This document shows, in pieces, positions 50,219 to 59,173 of a DNA stretch of 64,000 nt (the first letter of the stretch is position 1; each line of letters opens with the position of its first letter). Origin of the DNA: Deinococcus planocerae (GTDB taxonomy: Bacteria > Deinococcota > Deinococci > Deinococcales > Deinococcaceae); assembly GCF_002869765.1 (NCBI RefSeq), contig NZ_PNOR01000002.1, forward strand, positions 124,001 through 188,000, read 5' to 3'. Position numbers and translations under genes: made by a program. The notes beneath the pieces are model-generated. The model made no database searches. It saw only the letters and a list, made by a program, of their open reading frames with translations, and was not told where the DNA came from.

Positions 50219-51375
50219 GTGGACCCCTTGACCGCTCCCGTGACCGGGGAGCCTGGTGATCCGCCGCGGGTGCCCGGGCAGGCGAACCGGGGCGAGACGT
50301 CGACCGGGGTGACGACCGCGCCGGACGCGCGCCTCGCCCGGATGGTCGAACTCGACGTGTACCGCGGCATGACCATCCTCGCGGTGGTGCTGCACCACCT
50401 GACGGGTCTGGCGATCCGTCACGCGGCGGCGGGCTCGCTGCTCAGCGAGGGCCTGATGGTCCTCAACCGCGGCTCGCATTTCGTGGTGCCGGCGTTCCTC
50501 TTCCTCACGGCCCTGGTCCTCACCCGGTCCGCCCTACGCCGGTTCCACCTCGGCGCCTATGTCCGGTCACGCTTCCAGAAGGTGCTGGTGCCGTACCTCT
50601 TCTGGACGGTGGCGTACGTCGGCTTCCGCGTGCTCACGGCCCAGGACCCGCCCGGAGTTCTCGGGGACCCGGAACGCTGGCGGGTCTGGCTTCAGTACGG
50701 GAAAGGGTACTTCCACCTGTACTTCCTCCTGATCGCCCTGCAGTTCTCCCTGATCCTGCCCCTCCTGCTGCCCCTCTTCCGCCGGAGGCCGCGCTTCCTG
50801 TGGGTGCTGGTCGGCGCCGGCGGGCTGCAACTGCTGGTGTACCTGCTCAACCGTTCGGGCGTGCTCCATTTCCGCTTCCCGGCCACGATGGTTCTGTGGT
50901 ACCTGCCGGTGCTCGGGCTGGGCATGTCCTTCGGGTCGAGCGACGTCCCCTTTGAGCGCTTCTGGTACCGCTGGCGCCTCTGGATCGTCGCAGCCACGCT
51001 CCTCACCTTCGCCTGGTACGTGCCCCTGTCCGTGGCCCTGCTCCAGGGGGCTACGGTGAGTTCCGCGGCGTACAGCCTCGCCAACTGGTCCTACACGACG
51101 GCCGCCTCGCTGGCCCTCCTGGGGCTCGCCCAGGTCCTCACCCGGGCCCCGGCCTGGCTGGTGAGGGTGCTCACCTCCTGGGCACGGTGAGCCTGCAGGT
51201 GTACCTGCTGCACCCGGCCGTCCTGCTGTTCCTGGAACGCCGGGGGTTTCCGGGAGACCCGGCCCGGTTCGTGCTTGTGCTCGTGGCTTACGGGGCCGTG
51301 GCGCTGGCCGTGCCGCTCGCCGTGGCGCGCCTCCTGGCCGGGACGCGGGTGGCGCAGTGGGTCTTCGGCCGTTGA
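50219..51375 (+). pseudogene. Acyltransferase-3 family membrane protein, frameshifted
   Basis: The first frame (50219-51190) encodes the N-terminal R-x-M-x-x-L-A-V-V-x-x-H-x pattern (VYRGMTILAVVLHHL) and many TM helices of the acyltransferase-3/OafA family. The last helix (SLQVYLLHPAVLLFLERRG) continues in the next frame to 51375. A single-base frameshift near 51175 splits it. These enzymes O-acylate cell-surface sugars; if the frameshift is real, the final helix or two are lost. Confidence 0.7.
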
Positions 51376-51436
51376 CCCGCTGGAGCCGGGGTAAGCCCCG
51401 GGAGCGCCGCCCGGAGGGCCCGTGTCCAGGGCTGGC

Positions 51437-51468
51437 TTTACACGACCTGAACAAGGGCCGGGTAGGGT
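51437..51468 (+). promoter_or_regulatory. 11-bp direct-repeat promoter (hydrolase)
   Basis: TTTACA (51437), 5 nt, TGAACA (51448), 9 nt, TAGGGT (51463). Leader of about 50 nt before ATG 51526. Confidence 0.75.
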
Positions 51469-51525
51469 ACGGCGACCCAGCCCCTCCTCGCCGCCCCCCC
51501 TCGCCCCCGCGAAAGGTGACTGACC

Positions 51526-52491
51526 ATGCCCCACCCCTTGCGCCTCGCCCTGCTGCTCGCCGGCCTGAGTGCGGCCCCGGCCGCCCAGGCCCGACTCGCC
51601 CAGACGGAGAACGCTCCCCTCTCCATCGAGCGGATGCGGGCGCGCGCCTACCCCGGCAGCGCCCTCACCACCCGCCAGACGCTCCGCCCGGGCGCGGGGT
51701 ATGAACGGCGCGTGGTGTCCTACCTCTCGGACGGGCTGCGCTTAGACGCCCTGCTCACGGTTCCCAACGGCACGCCGCCCAAGGGGGGGTGGCCCGCCAT
51801 CGTGTTCAACCACGGGTACATCCCTCCCCAGCAGTACCGGACCACCGAGCGGTACGTCGCCTACATCGACGCCTTCGCCCGCGCCGGGTTCGTCGTCCTG
51901 AAGCCCGACTACCGCGGCCACGGCAGCTCCCAGGGCGAGCCCGCGGCGGCGGCCTACTGGTCGCCGGAGTACACCGTCGACGTGCTCAACGCCTTTTCCT
52001 CCCTCCAGAAGTTGGAGGGCGTGAACCCGGCGCGCATCGGCATGTGGGGCCACTCGATGGGCGGGCACATCACCCTACGCGCCATGACCATCAACCCCCA
52101 GATCAAGGCGGGCAACATCTGGGCGGGCGTCGTCGGACCGTACGACCTGATCTTCCGGGACCTGCCCCGCTGGGGGAGCGGGTCCGGGGGGAACGACCCC
52201 CGCGCCCGGATGCTCGCGAGGTACGGCACGCCCGCCCAGAATCCCGACCTGTACCGGGCGATCTCCCCCAACTTCTTCCTCTCGGACCTGAAGGGACGGC
52301 CCCTCCAGCTTCACCACGGCACCGGGGACACCCACGTCCCCCTCAGCCTCTCGCAGGCGCTGGCGGGGGGCCTGAAGGCTGCGGGGCAGCCGTACACCTT
52401 CTTCACCTACCCCAGCGACGATCACAACCTCAGCCGGAACCTGAGCGTCGCGCTCAGGCGGTCCGTGGCGTTCTTCCGGCAGAACCTGTAG
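51526..52491 (+). CDS. Exported alpha/beta hydrolase (prolyl-oligopeptidase-like)
   Basis: The 321-residue protein has a signal peptide (LALLLAGLSAAPAAQA). It is an S9/dienelactone-type hydrolase: VFNHGYIPPQQY (oxyanion), MWGHSMGGH (nucleophile Ser about 173), GTGDTHVPL (Asp) and SDDHNL (His). It could cleave peptides or esters in the envelope. RBS AAAGGTG precedes ATG 51526. Behind a direct-repeat promoter. Confidence 0.85.
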   Translation: MPHPLRLALLLAGLSAAPAAQARLAQTENAPLSIERMRARAYPGSALTTRQTLRPGAGYERRVVSYLSDGLRLDALLTVPNGTPPKGGWPAIVFNHGYIPPQQYRTTERYVAYIDAFARAGFVVLKPDYRGHGSSQGEPAAAAYWSPEYTVDVLNAFSSLQKLEGVNPARIGMWGHSMGGHITLRAMTINPQIKAGNIWAGVVGPYDLIFRDLPRWGSGSGGNDPRARMLARYGTPAQNPDLYRAISPNFFLSDLKGRPLQLHHGTGDTHVPLSLSQALAGGLKAAGQPYTFFTYPSDDHNLSRNLSVALRRSVAFFRQNL

Positions 52492-52654
52492 GCTCAGTGG
52501 GTCCGGCGGCGCACACCAGCACGTGTGCGCCGCCGGACTGGTGCTGGCCCGCCGAAGGGGGCTGCCCGAAGCCTCCCGCCGACCTGGCCCGGCCAAGTTG
52601 AGCCGCCTCGGCCCCACGCCTCTTCCTTGACGGAACCTTGAGCGCCCCACGACC

Positions 52655-52687
52655 TTTACACGATCTGAACACGGGGCTTCTTACGAT
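52655..52687 (+). promoter_or_regulatory. 11-bp direct-repeat promoter (DUF305-like lipoprotein)
   Basis: TTTACA (52655), 5 nt, TGAACA (52666), 10 nt, TACGAT (52682). Leader of about 140 nt before ATG 52835. Confidence 0.75.
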
Positions 52688-52834
52688 GGCGGGGCAACCG
52701 GTTGATCTCTCGCGGCGTTGAACCGTCCGCCTGACTTTCCCCGCCCTTTCAAAGGGAGACGGCGTCTCCGGGCGTGGTCTTGTTGGTCTGCCGTCGGTCA
52801 CGCGCCGAACCCGGCTGCACCCGGAGGTCCCCAG

Positions 52835-53599
52835 ATGAAGACCCAGCAGCTTCGTCCCGCCGTCATCGCCGCCAGCGTCACGCTCCTCCTCGTCGCGTGC
52901 GGGGAGACTCCTCCGGCGGCCGGGGCGGCCACGTCACAGAGTTCGGAGACCACCCCGGTGCAGACGTCCGCTCCAGTCAACACCACGCCGCTGCGGGCCG
53001 AGAGTGACGCCAGCGCGGCGCAGGTCCAGGCGCAGCGTCTCAACCTCAAGCTCACGCCGGAGTACGTGCCCATCGGGCGGCGCTCCCTGGAGTCGTTGCG
53101 GCAGAAGGAGGCGGACGCCTTCAACATCGCCTACATGTCGCAGACGATTCGCCACCACCAGTACGCCATCTACATCTCCGAGGCCGAGGTGCGCAACGGC
53201 CAGCGTCCCGAGGCCAGGCAGGCCGCCCAGATGATCATCGAGCGGCAGACCCAGGAGATCAACCAATTGCGGACCTGGTTGAGGCAGTGGTACAACATCG
53301 ACCCCGTGCGCGAGGAGCAGCGGCTGGTGGAGCGCGACCTCGACGCCCTGTTCCAGCTCACCCGCTACGAGACCCTGGCGGGCCGCCCGGTGGAAAGTGA
53401 CCGAGCATGGCTCGAGGGCATCGTCCGCGGGCACGAGCGCGTCATCATCATGTCCCAGATCGCCGTGCTCAAGTCGAACCGCCCGGAACTGAAGAACTAC
53501 GCCATGAGCGTTGTGAACATGCAGTCGATGCAGCGCGCCCAGTTCCAGGCCTGGCTGATGCTCTGGTACGGCCAGACCATCGAGACGCCCGCCTACTGA
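52835..53599 (+). CDS. DUF305-like lipoprotein
   Basis: The 254-residue protein has a lipobox (LLLVACGE, Cys about 23) and a DUF305-like helical domain: SQTIRHHQYAIYISEAEV, EINQLRTWLRQWYN and RGHERVIIMSQIAV. The His-His pair is kept, but the second motif has a single His, unlike the copies at 13961 and 30831. GGAGG lies before ATG 52835; longer upstream frames have no export signal. It needs Lgt and Lsp for maturation, and shares the box class with lgt. Confidence 0.8.
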   Translation: MKTQQLRPAVIAASVTLLLVACGETPPAAGAATSQSSETTPVQTSAPVNTTPLRAESDASAAQVQAQRLNLKLTPEYVPIGRRSLESLRQKEADAFNIAYMSQTIRHHQYAIYISEAEVRNGQRPEARQAAQMIIERQTQEINQLRTWLRQWYNIDPVREEQRLVERDLDALFQLTRYETLAGRPVESDRAWLEGIVRGHERVIIMSQIAVLKSNRPELKNYAMSVVNMQSMQRAQFQAWLMLWYGQTIETPAY

Positions 53600-53695
53600 G
53601 CACCGGGCCCGGTTCGGGCGGGCAGCGGCCGTGGCAGGGGGACAACGCTGTCCCCCTGCTGTTCTTGAAGCGTCCTCTGGCCCACCGCAAACGCG

Positions 53696-53728
53696 GTTAC
53701 ACGATCTTTACACAGTTGCTGAACAATG
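53696..53728 (+). promoter_or_regulatory. 11-bp direct-repeat box (thioredoxin-fusion operon)
   Basis: GTTACA (53696), 5 nt, TTTACA (53707); a third TGAACA lies at 53720. The -10 is poor (ACAATG at 53723), so this is the least certain promoter of the set. Confidence 0.5.
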
Positions 53729-53829
53729 GGCCGGTTGACCCGCCTTCGGACGGTTCAGGAGCAGGGACCCGTCCAGGCCGTGTACCTGGTCAACGGGAGG
53801 ATGGGCCCTTCAGGCCCAGGAGGAGCACC

Positions 53830-54021
53830 TTGACGACCCGTGACTGCCTGATGATGCGCCGCCTCTTCCGCCTGGCCGGCGGGCGGCCTCCCCACCACGG
53901 CGGCAGGGCCGCCGGGACAGGGACGGCCAGCCGCCCGCCGGGAACCCGCGAGCATGGAGGTCGCGGGCCGTCCGGTCGGGCCGGGCACGGTCGTCCGTCC
54001 CTCCTGCGGGAACGCTCGTGA
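53830..54021 (+). CDS. Small Arg/Gly-rich protein
   Basis: TTG 53830 with AGGAGGAG about 5 nt upstream opens a 63-residue, strongly basic ORF (TTRDCLMMRRLFRLAGGRPP, then Gly/Arg/His/Pro-rich). Its stop overlaps the GTG of the thioredoxin fusion, so it may be a coupling ORF. Low complexity makes it uncertain. Confidence 0.35.
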   Translation: MTTRDCLMMRRLFRLAGGRPPHHGGRAAGTGTASRPPGTREHGGRGPSGRAGHGRPSLLRERS

Positions 54022-54800
54022 ACATCGGGCCCGATGCCCTGAAGATCGGTCCGCTGGTGCTGGGCTGGTCGCAGCTCACGCTGGTGCTCGGCCTGCTGGC
54101 GTGGTCCTCCCTGGCCCGCTTCCGCGGGGCGGGGGTGGCCGCGGCCGTGGCCCTGGTCACCGCCCGCCTCTGGGCGACCCTGCCCGGCCTCTTCGGGAAC
54201 CTGAGCCAGCCCCTGGGCGCAGGGGTGCTCGAACTGCTGGATGTCCGGCGGGGCGGCTGGGCGTGGGGGCCGGGCCTCGCGGCGGGGCTGCTGGCCCTCT
54301 GGTGGCCCCGACGGCGGCTGCCGGACCGGCTGGCCCTCCCGCTGCTCGTCACCGTTCTGGCGGGCGTGCTGCCCCTGCTGCTCCGACCCACCCCCGCCGT
54401 GCAGACGTTCCCGGAGGCGCGCTTCCCGCGCCTCGCGGGGGGCACGGTCTCCCGCCCGGTCGCGCTGCCCCGCCCGGGCGTGGTGAACCTGTGGGCCACC
54501 TGGTGCCCGCCCTGCCGGGCGGAGATGCCGCTCCTGATGCGGGCGGTCCAGGCGGGGGAACCCGTGGTGCTGCTGAACGTCGGTGAACCGGCGGGGCGGG
54601 TGGGGGCGTTCCTCCGCGCCTACCCGCCCGCGGGCGCCACTTGGCTGGGCGGGGAGGCGGTCACCGGGACGCTGCGGGTCAGCGGCTTCCCCACCACCCT
54701 GGCCGTGAACGCGCGGGGCCGCATCGTCGCCCGGCACCTCGGCCCGCTCAGCAGCGCTCAACTGCAAACCCTGATCCGGCAGGCGAAAGAGACCCGCTGA
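54018..54800 (+). CDS. Lgt-like N-terminus fused to TlpA-type thioredoxin
   Basis: The 260-residue protein starts DALKIGPLVLGWSQLTLVLG, closely like the first helix of Lgt (LKIGSFTIAWYG in the gene at 31698), followed by three or four TM segments but none of the Lgt catalytic motifs. A periplasmic thioredoxin domain follows with VVNLWATWCPPCRAEMPLL (CPPC) and the cis-Pro GFPTTLAVNARG. It may be a membrane-anchored disulfide reductase. GTG 54018 overlaps the small ORF stop. Confidence 0.75.
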   Translation: MNIGPDALKIGPLVLGWSQLTLVLGLLAWSSLARFRGAGVAAAVALVTARLWATLPGLFGNLSQPLGAGVLELLDVRRGGWAWGPGLAAGLLALWWPRRRLPDRLALPLLVTVLAGVLPLLLRPTPAVQTFPEARFPRLAGGTVSRPVALPRPGVVNLWATWCPPCRAEMPLLMRAVQAGEPVVLLNVGEPAGRVGAFLRAYPPAGATWLGGEAVTGTLRVSGFPTTLAVNARGRIVARHLGPLSSAQLQTLIRQAKETR

Positions 54801-54886
54801 TGGGAGGGCGGGCCCACCCTCCCTCGTGGACGCCCTGGGCTCCGCCCCGCTTCACCACCCGCCGCCCCCCGGGAAAAGGAGAACCT

Positions 54887-56512
54887 ATGCCCACCAGGAC
54901 CCTGCCGCTCGCCACCCTGACCCTCGCGCTCGTGGCCTGCTCCCCCGACCCCGTGCCCCCGGGGCCGCCCGTCACCCTCCAGTTCCTCGACGTGTCGGAC
55001 TGGCACGCGCAACTCGACCCCCTGAGCGTGGGCAGCGGCACAGGTGCCTACCAGGTGGGCGGCGCGGCTGTGCTCAGCGCGTACTTCAAGCAGGACCGCG
55101 CGAGCAACCCCAACACCCTCACCCTCACCGGCGGCGATGCCTACGGGGCGTCCCCGCCCCTGTCGGGCTTCTTCGGTGAGGTGCCCGCCGTGGAGGCCAT
55201 GAACGCGATGGGCTTCGACGCGGACACCTTCGGCAACCACAACTTCGACCGGGGCACGGCCTTCCTCCAGGGACTCATCGACCGGGCCAAGTTCTCGTAC
55301 CTCTCCGCGAACCTGGAGAATCTGGGCGCGAACCTGAGGAACGTGGCCCCGTACAAGATCTTCACCGTCGGCGGGGTGAAGGTCGCCGTGGTCGGGCTGA
55401 CCAACCCCGAGGCGCCCACCCTGGTCGCGCCGGGCGCGCTGGGCACCCTGGTGGTCACGGACCCCGTCGCGGCGGCGACCCGGACGCGGGCCGCCGCGCT
55501 CGCCCAGGGCGCCCAGGTCTTCGTGGCGATCACGCACCTGGGGGTGACCGGCCAGGACGCCTCGCGGGCGGCGACTGGGCCCCTGATCGATTTCGCCAAG
55601 AGCGTGCGCGGCTTCGACGTGATCTTCGGGGACCACACCAACGAGAAGTTCAGCGGCTTCGTGGGGGACGCCCTGGTCGTGGAGAACCTCAGCAAGGGCG
55701 CGAGCTACGCGAAGGTCAGCGTCACCTATGACCACGCGAGCCGCCGGGTGACGGACCGCGTGAACACCTTCGTCGAGCCGCGCGTGGACGCCGTCACGCC
55801 CGACCCCGCCGTCGAGCAGGTGCTCGCCCCCTACCGCGCCCAGCTCGCCCAGCAGCTCGACCGCCGAGTCGGGGTGGCCACCGACGTGTTCCCGCGTGGG
55901 GGCAATGTCGAGCGGTTGCAGGAGGTCGCGCTGGGCGACCTGATCGCGGACGCCTTCCGGGCCCGCTACGGCACCCAGCTCGCCATCCAGAACGGCGGCA
56001 GCATCCGCAGCCCGCTGCCCTCCAGCTACGCGCCGCAGGACAAGAGCCTGCGCCGCCCCGCTCCCGGGTACCAGCCGGGGCCGCCCTACGACCTGGTGGC
56101 CGGGGACGTGTACTCGGTGCTGCCCTTCGGGAACACCGTCGTGACCCGCACCGTCACGGGCACGCAGCTCTACGCCGCGCTGGAGAACAGCGTCTCGGCC
56201 CTCCCCGCCGCCAGCGGGCGCTTCCTGCAGGTCTCGGGCTTCTCGTTCACGTACGACGTGAGCCGGCCGGTGGGGTCGCGCATCGTCAGCGTCACCCTGG
56301 ACGGCGGCACGCCGATCCAGAGGGACGCCACGACCTACACCCTGGCCCTGAGCGACTTCACCAACAGCGGCGGGGACGAGTACACCATGTTCGCTGACGG
56401 GCAGGGCACCACCCGGGAGCCCGACGCGCAGGTGGTCCTCGAGTACATCCAGGGGCTCGGCACGGTGACGCCCACGGTCGGGCAGCGTATCCGGGCAGTG
56501 GGCGGAAATTGA
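54887..56512 (+). CDS. 5'-nucleotidase / UshA-like phosphohydrolase lipoprotein
   Basis: The 541-residue protein has a lipobox (LALVACSP). The metallophosphatase domain shows LQFLDVSDWHAQL (D-x-H), TGGDAYG, FGNHNFD (GNHEFD-like) and VFVAITHLG, then the 5_nucleotid_C domain with LGDLIADAFRARYG, NGGSIRSPL and a C-terminal DFTNSGGDEY. It hydrolyses nucleotides or related phosphoesters at the envelope. AAAAGGAG precedes ATG 54887. Same strand as the thioredoxin fusion, 86 nt after it. Confidence 0.9.
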   Translation: MPTRTLPLATLTLALVACSPDPVPPGPPVTLQFLDVSDWHAQLDPLSVGSGTGAYQVGGAAVLSAYFKQDRASNPNTLTLTGGDAYGASPPLSGFFGEVPAVEAMNAMGFDADTFGNHNFDRGTAFLQGLIDRAKFSYLSANLENLGANLRNVAPYKIFTVGGVKVAVVGLTNPEAPTLVAPGALGTLVVTDPVAAATRTRAAALAQGAQVFVAITHLGVTGQDASRAATGPLIDFAKSVRGFDVIFGDHTNEKFSGFVGDALVVENLSKGASYAKVSVTYDHASRRVTDRVNTFVEPRVDAVTPDPAVEQVLAPYRAQLAQQLDRRVGVATDVFPRGGNVERLQEVALGDLIADAFRARYGTQLAIQNGGSIRSPLPSSYAPQDKSLRRPAPGYQPGPPYDLVAGDVYSVLPFGNTVVTRTVTGTQLYAALENSVSALPAASGRFLQVSGFSFTYDVSRPVGSRIVSVTLDGGTPIQRDATTYTLALSDFTNSGGDEYTMFADGQGTTREPDAQVVLEYIQGLGTVTPTVGQRIRAVGGN

Positions 56513-56816
56513 GGCGCTGAGAGGGGACAGGCCCGCTCGATGGGGGGTGAATCCATCCCGCCGGGACCGGTGGACGGCACCTGATTTTCGGAGGCTGGGC
56601 CAGGATTTGGGAGGGAGAGGAGGTCGCTCCCGGATGGGGGTGCCGCGTTCTGACCGTCACCGTCGCGATTGAAGCGGTGTTGCCGATCCGCACGCTGCGC
56701 ATGAAAACGGCCCCGGCGGCGCGGACGACACTCCACCTGCGGGAACACCCCCGCCGGAGGTGACCGGCGCCGCCTCTTCGTTACGCTCTGAACATAATAT
56801 CCCATAATGAGGGGGC

Positions 56817-57605
56817 ATGACGTCCTCATCCCCCTTTGGTGTCCATCTCTCCCATCCAAGTCCCCTCCCCGAGATTCCTCCACCGCCCGGCCCCAGCCTC
56901 GAGCTGCTGACCGCTCTCCGTTCCGCCAGGGCCGCCGAGTCCGCAGCGCAGGCCACCTGGGCGACAGGTCTCGTGGCGCTGCTCGCCTTGGTGGCGACGG
57001 GCCTCGCCACTTACTTCGCATGGAGGGCCTTGCAGTCGTGGCGACGGGCAGCGCTCGCCGAGCAAGAACTCAGTCGGGTCATCGACGCCCATCAGGCTTT
57101 GCATGACTTGGAAGGCACCATCCACTCTGCTCGCTCTCCATGGATCCTCAGGGATTTCGGGGAAGACGAGCGGCAACAGACGCCGGAGGAGACCGCCGAG
57201 CGTGATCGTAAGCGCAGTCGCCAGTTCAGGGAGGATCTTTATCGCCTCACCTCTGGGTATAGACGTGCCACGGTCGGCCTGGACGAAATCTGGGGCAACG
57301 AGTTCAAAACGGCCAGGGAAGAACTGGAGAAGCTGACACACGAACTCGCCCTGGCCTCCGGGTACTTGTACGAGGAGCGCAATTCGGCCATGCAGGTCAT
57401 TCCGATGTACTGGGAACTGATGGGCCGACCTCGACCTGCCAGGGATGACCTCCCAGAGGTGACGCGGGACATGGTGGACGGGCGCACGGCCAGCATTCAG
57501 CGCACCATCGATAGAGTCCGGTCATTTCACCTGGAACGCCTCCACACCTACCGTGAGGGTCTCCCGAGACCTGCAAGTCACGGCGACAGGAGGTCTGCAT
57601 TCTGA
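56817..57605 (+). CDS. Membrane-anchored hypothetical protein with helical domain
   Basis: The 262-residue protein has one TM helix (TGLVALLALVATGLATYFAW) after a Pro-rich N-terminus, then about 180 residues of charged, helical sequence (AERDRKRSRQFREDLYRL). No family was recognised. Upstream are TGAACA and a TAATGA-like hexamer but no matching first repeat, so it is not placed in the direct-repeat group. Local G+C is slightly lower than in neighbours. Confidence 0.6.
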   Translation: MTSSSPFGVHLSHPSPLPEIPPPPGPSLELLTALRSARAAESAAQATWATGLVALLALVATGLATYFAWRALQSWRRAALAEQELSRVIDAHQALHDLEGTIHSARSPWILRDFGEDERQQTPEETAERDRKRSRQFREDLYRLTSGYRRATVGLDEIWGNEFKTAREELEKLTHELALASGYLYEERNSAMQVIPMYWELMGRPRPARDDLPEVTRDMVDGRTASIQRTIDRVRSFHLERLHTYREGLPRPASHGDRRSAF

Positions 57606-57639
57606 GTGTCCAGACCTCTGCCACCGGCCAAGTGGACCG

Positions 57640-59160
57640 CAGGATGAGGTCGTCTGGCTTTTGAAACGGCTCCCCACGCTCCCGGAACCGGAGATGTTCC
57701 CGAAGCCTTCACCTTTCCGGCAGGCTGTCGTCGAACCAGGTGACGAGCTGGGCCAAGAGGCCCGGCCGGAAGACGTCCAGAATCTTCAGAACCTGAAGGA
57801 CGCCGTGCCGGGCGGAGTCCACGCCGAGCCGTCACACGGGCAGTGTGCTGCCGTGGACCCCCGCGAGGCGGTCGAGCACCAGGTACCCGGTGAGCGGCTG
57901 GAGGTATTCGCCCTTCAGCCGCAGGTGTCGGATGACCTTCACCTCGATGAGCGGGTCGTCGATCAGCAGGTCTGCGTCCGCGCCCCCGAACCGTCCGGAA
58001 GGGCAGGCGACGTTTGATCCCGACGGCGGCAAAATCCAGCGCGAGGGGCAGCGGCCGGCCCATCTGTGCCAGGCAGGCGGGAAACGAGAGCGTCCGGTGC
58101 TCATCGAGCAAGGCCTGAAGCCGACTGACGAGTTCCGGGGCGCGGTGAGCCCGCCGCATCACGTCGAGGAGCGTCGTCCGTCCATCCGTGATGAGCAGGC
58201 CGTACCCCCGCTCCGCACAGAGCGCCTTCATCGCGCCCCACTTGCTGAGGTTACGCTGGCCGCCATGCACAGCGGCGGCTTGACCTCGATCAGGACAGCC
58301 CGCACGTCGTGCAGGTGCATGAGGATGTCCGGGAAGTACCGCCGGGCGCGCCCCTCATGTTCGTAGGAATCGCCAGCGGCTGTTCCTGGTACGCCCGCAC
58401 GGCGGGGTGGGCCTCCAGGTGTTGCAGGACGCGCCCCTCCGTCTTGGAGTCGTAGGCCACCGGGTGGCCGAGGTTGCGGCTGTAGAACCCCTCCCCGTCA
58501 CGGGGCTCGCGGGCGCGGAGCAGCGGGCCAGCAGGCCCAGTTCCTCCGGAGTGTAGGCACGCTCCCCGCCTGGAAAGCGCACGTCGCGCAGGAGGTCGGC
58601 CAATCGACCGTGCAGGACGCGCTGCCACCGTTCCTCGGCGAGCAGGTCGCACAGCAGGGTCTTGGCCGCCGCGTGAATGGTCACCGTGACACCGCGGTCC
58701 TTGTTTTCCCTCGCCAGCCCCTCCACCAGGTGAGCGCCGACATGGAGGTCAAGGTGGTCCAGGTGGTGCACGACGACCTGGGCGGTCCGATCCGGAGAGA
58801 GCAGACTGGTTTCGTCATGCGTGAGCGGCCGCAAGGCGTGGCCCAGATGCCGCAGGGGTCGGTCGACGTTCCCGCGTTCGGCACGGCTGAGCTGGTACCG
58901 GACGGTCCGGCGGCAGCGCAGCAGGACCTGCCGAACCCGTTCACGGGTGACGCCGTGGCGCAGGCCGATCTCTTCTAGGGTGTGGCTGCGACCGTCTTCC
59001 AGGCCGCGGCTACCTCGCGGTCGCGCTCCTTGCTCAGGCTCAGGACCAGGTCGTCCAGCCTGGACTGGATCAGCAGGCCCAGGTCAGGGGGGGCGTGAAC
59101 GGAGGGCACGATGCTGTGGTCTCCATAGAAATAGAAGCAGCCCTGCTGGTGCGCCGTGGC
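57640..59160 (-). pseudogene. TnsA-like nuclease with sigma-4-type HTH, multiply frameshifted
   Basis: Reading 5' to 3' on the minus strand and across frames: a helical start (about 59100-58985), TLEEIGLRHGVTRERVRQVL (sigma-70 region-4-like HTH, about 58970-58910), a long middle, then YDSKTEGRVLQHLEAHPAV and QEQPLAI, VRAVLIEVKPPLCMA (E-x-K), and NLSKWGAMKALCAERGYGLL. The last four are TnsA/PD-(D/E)xK-like. At least three frame changes and no long intact frame mean it is dead. No tnsB or tnsC is near. Confidence 0.55.
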
Positions 59161-59173
59161 CCCCGACGTGACG

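Noticed and set aside
56770..56816. TGAACA before the gene at 56817 as a regulon site
   Set aside because: No first repeat 11 bp upstream.
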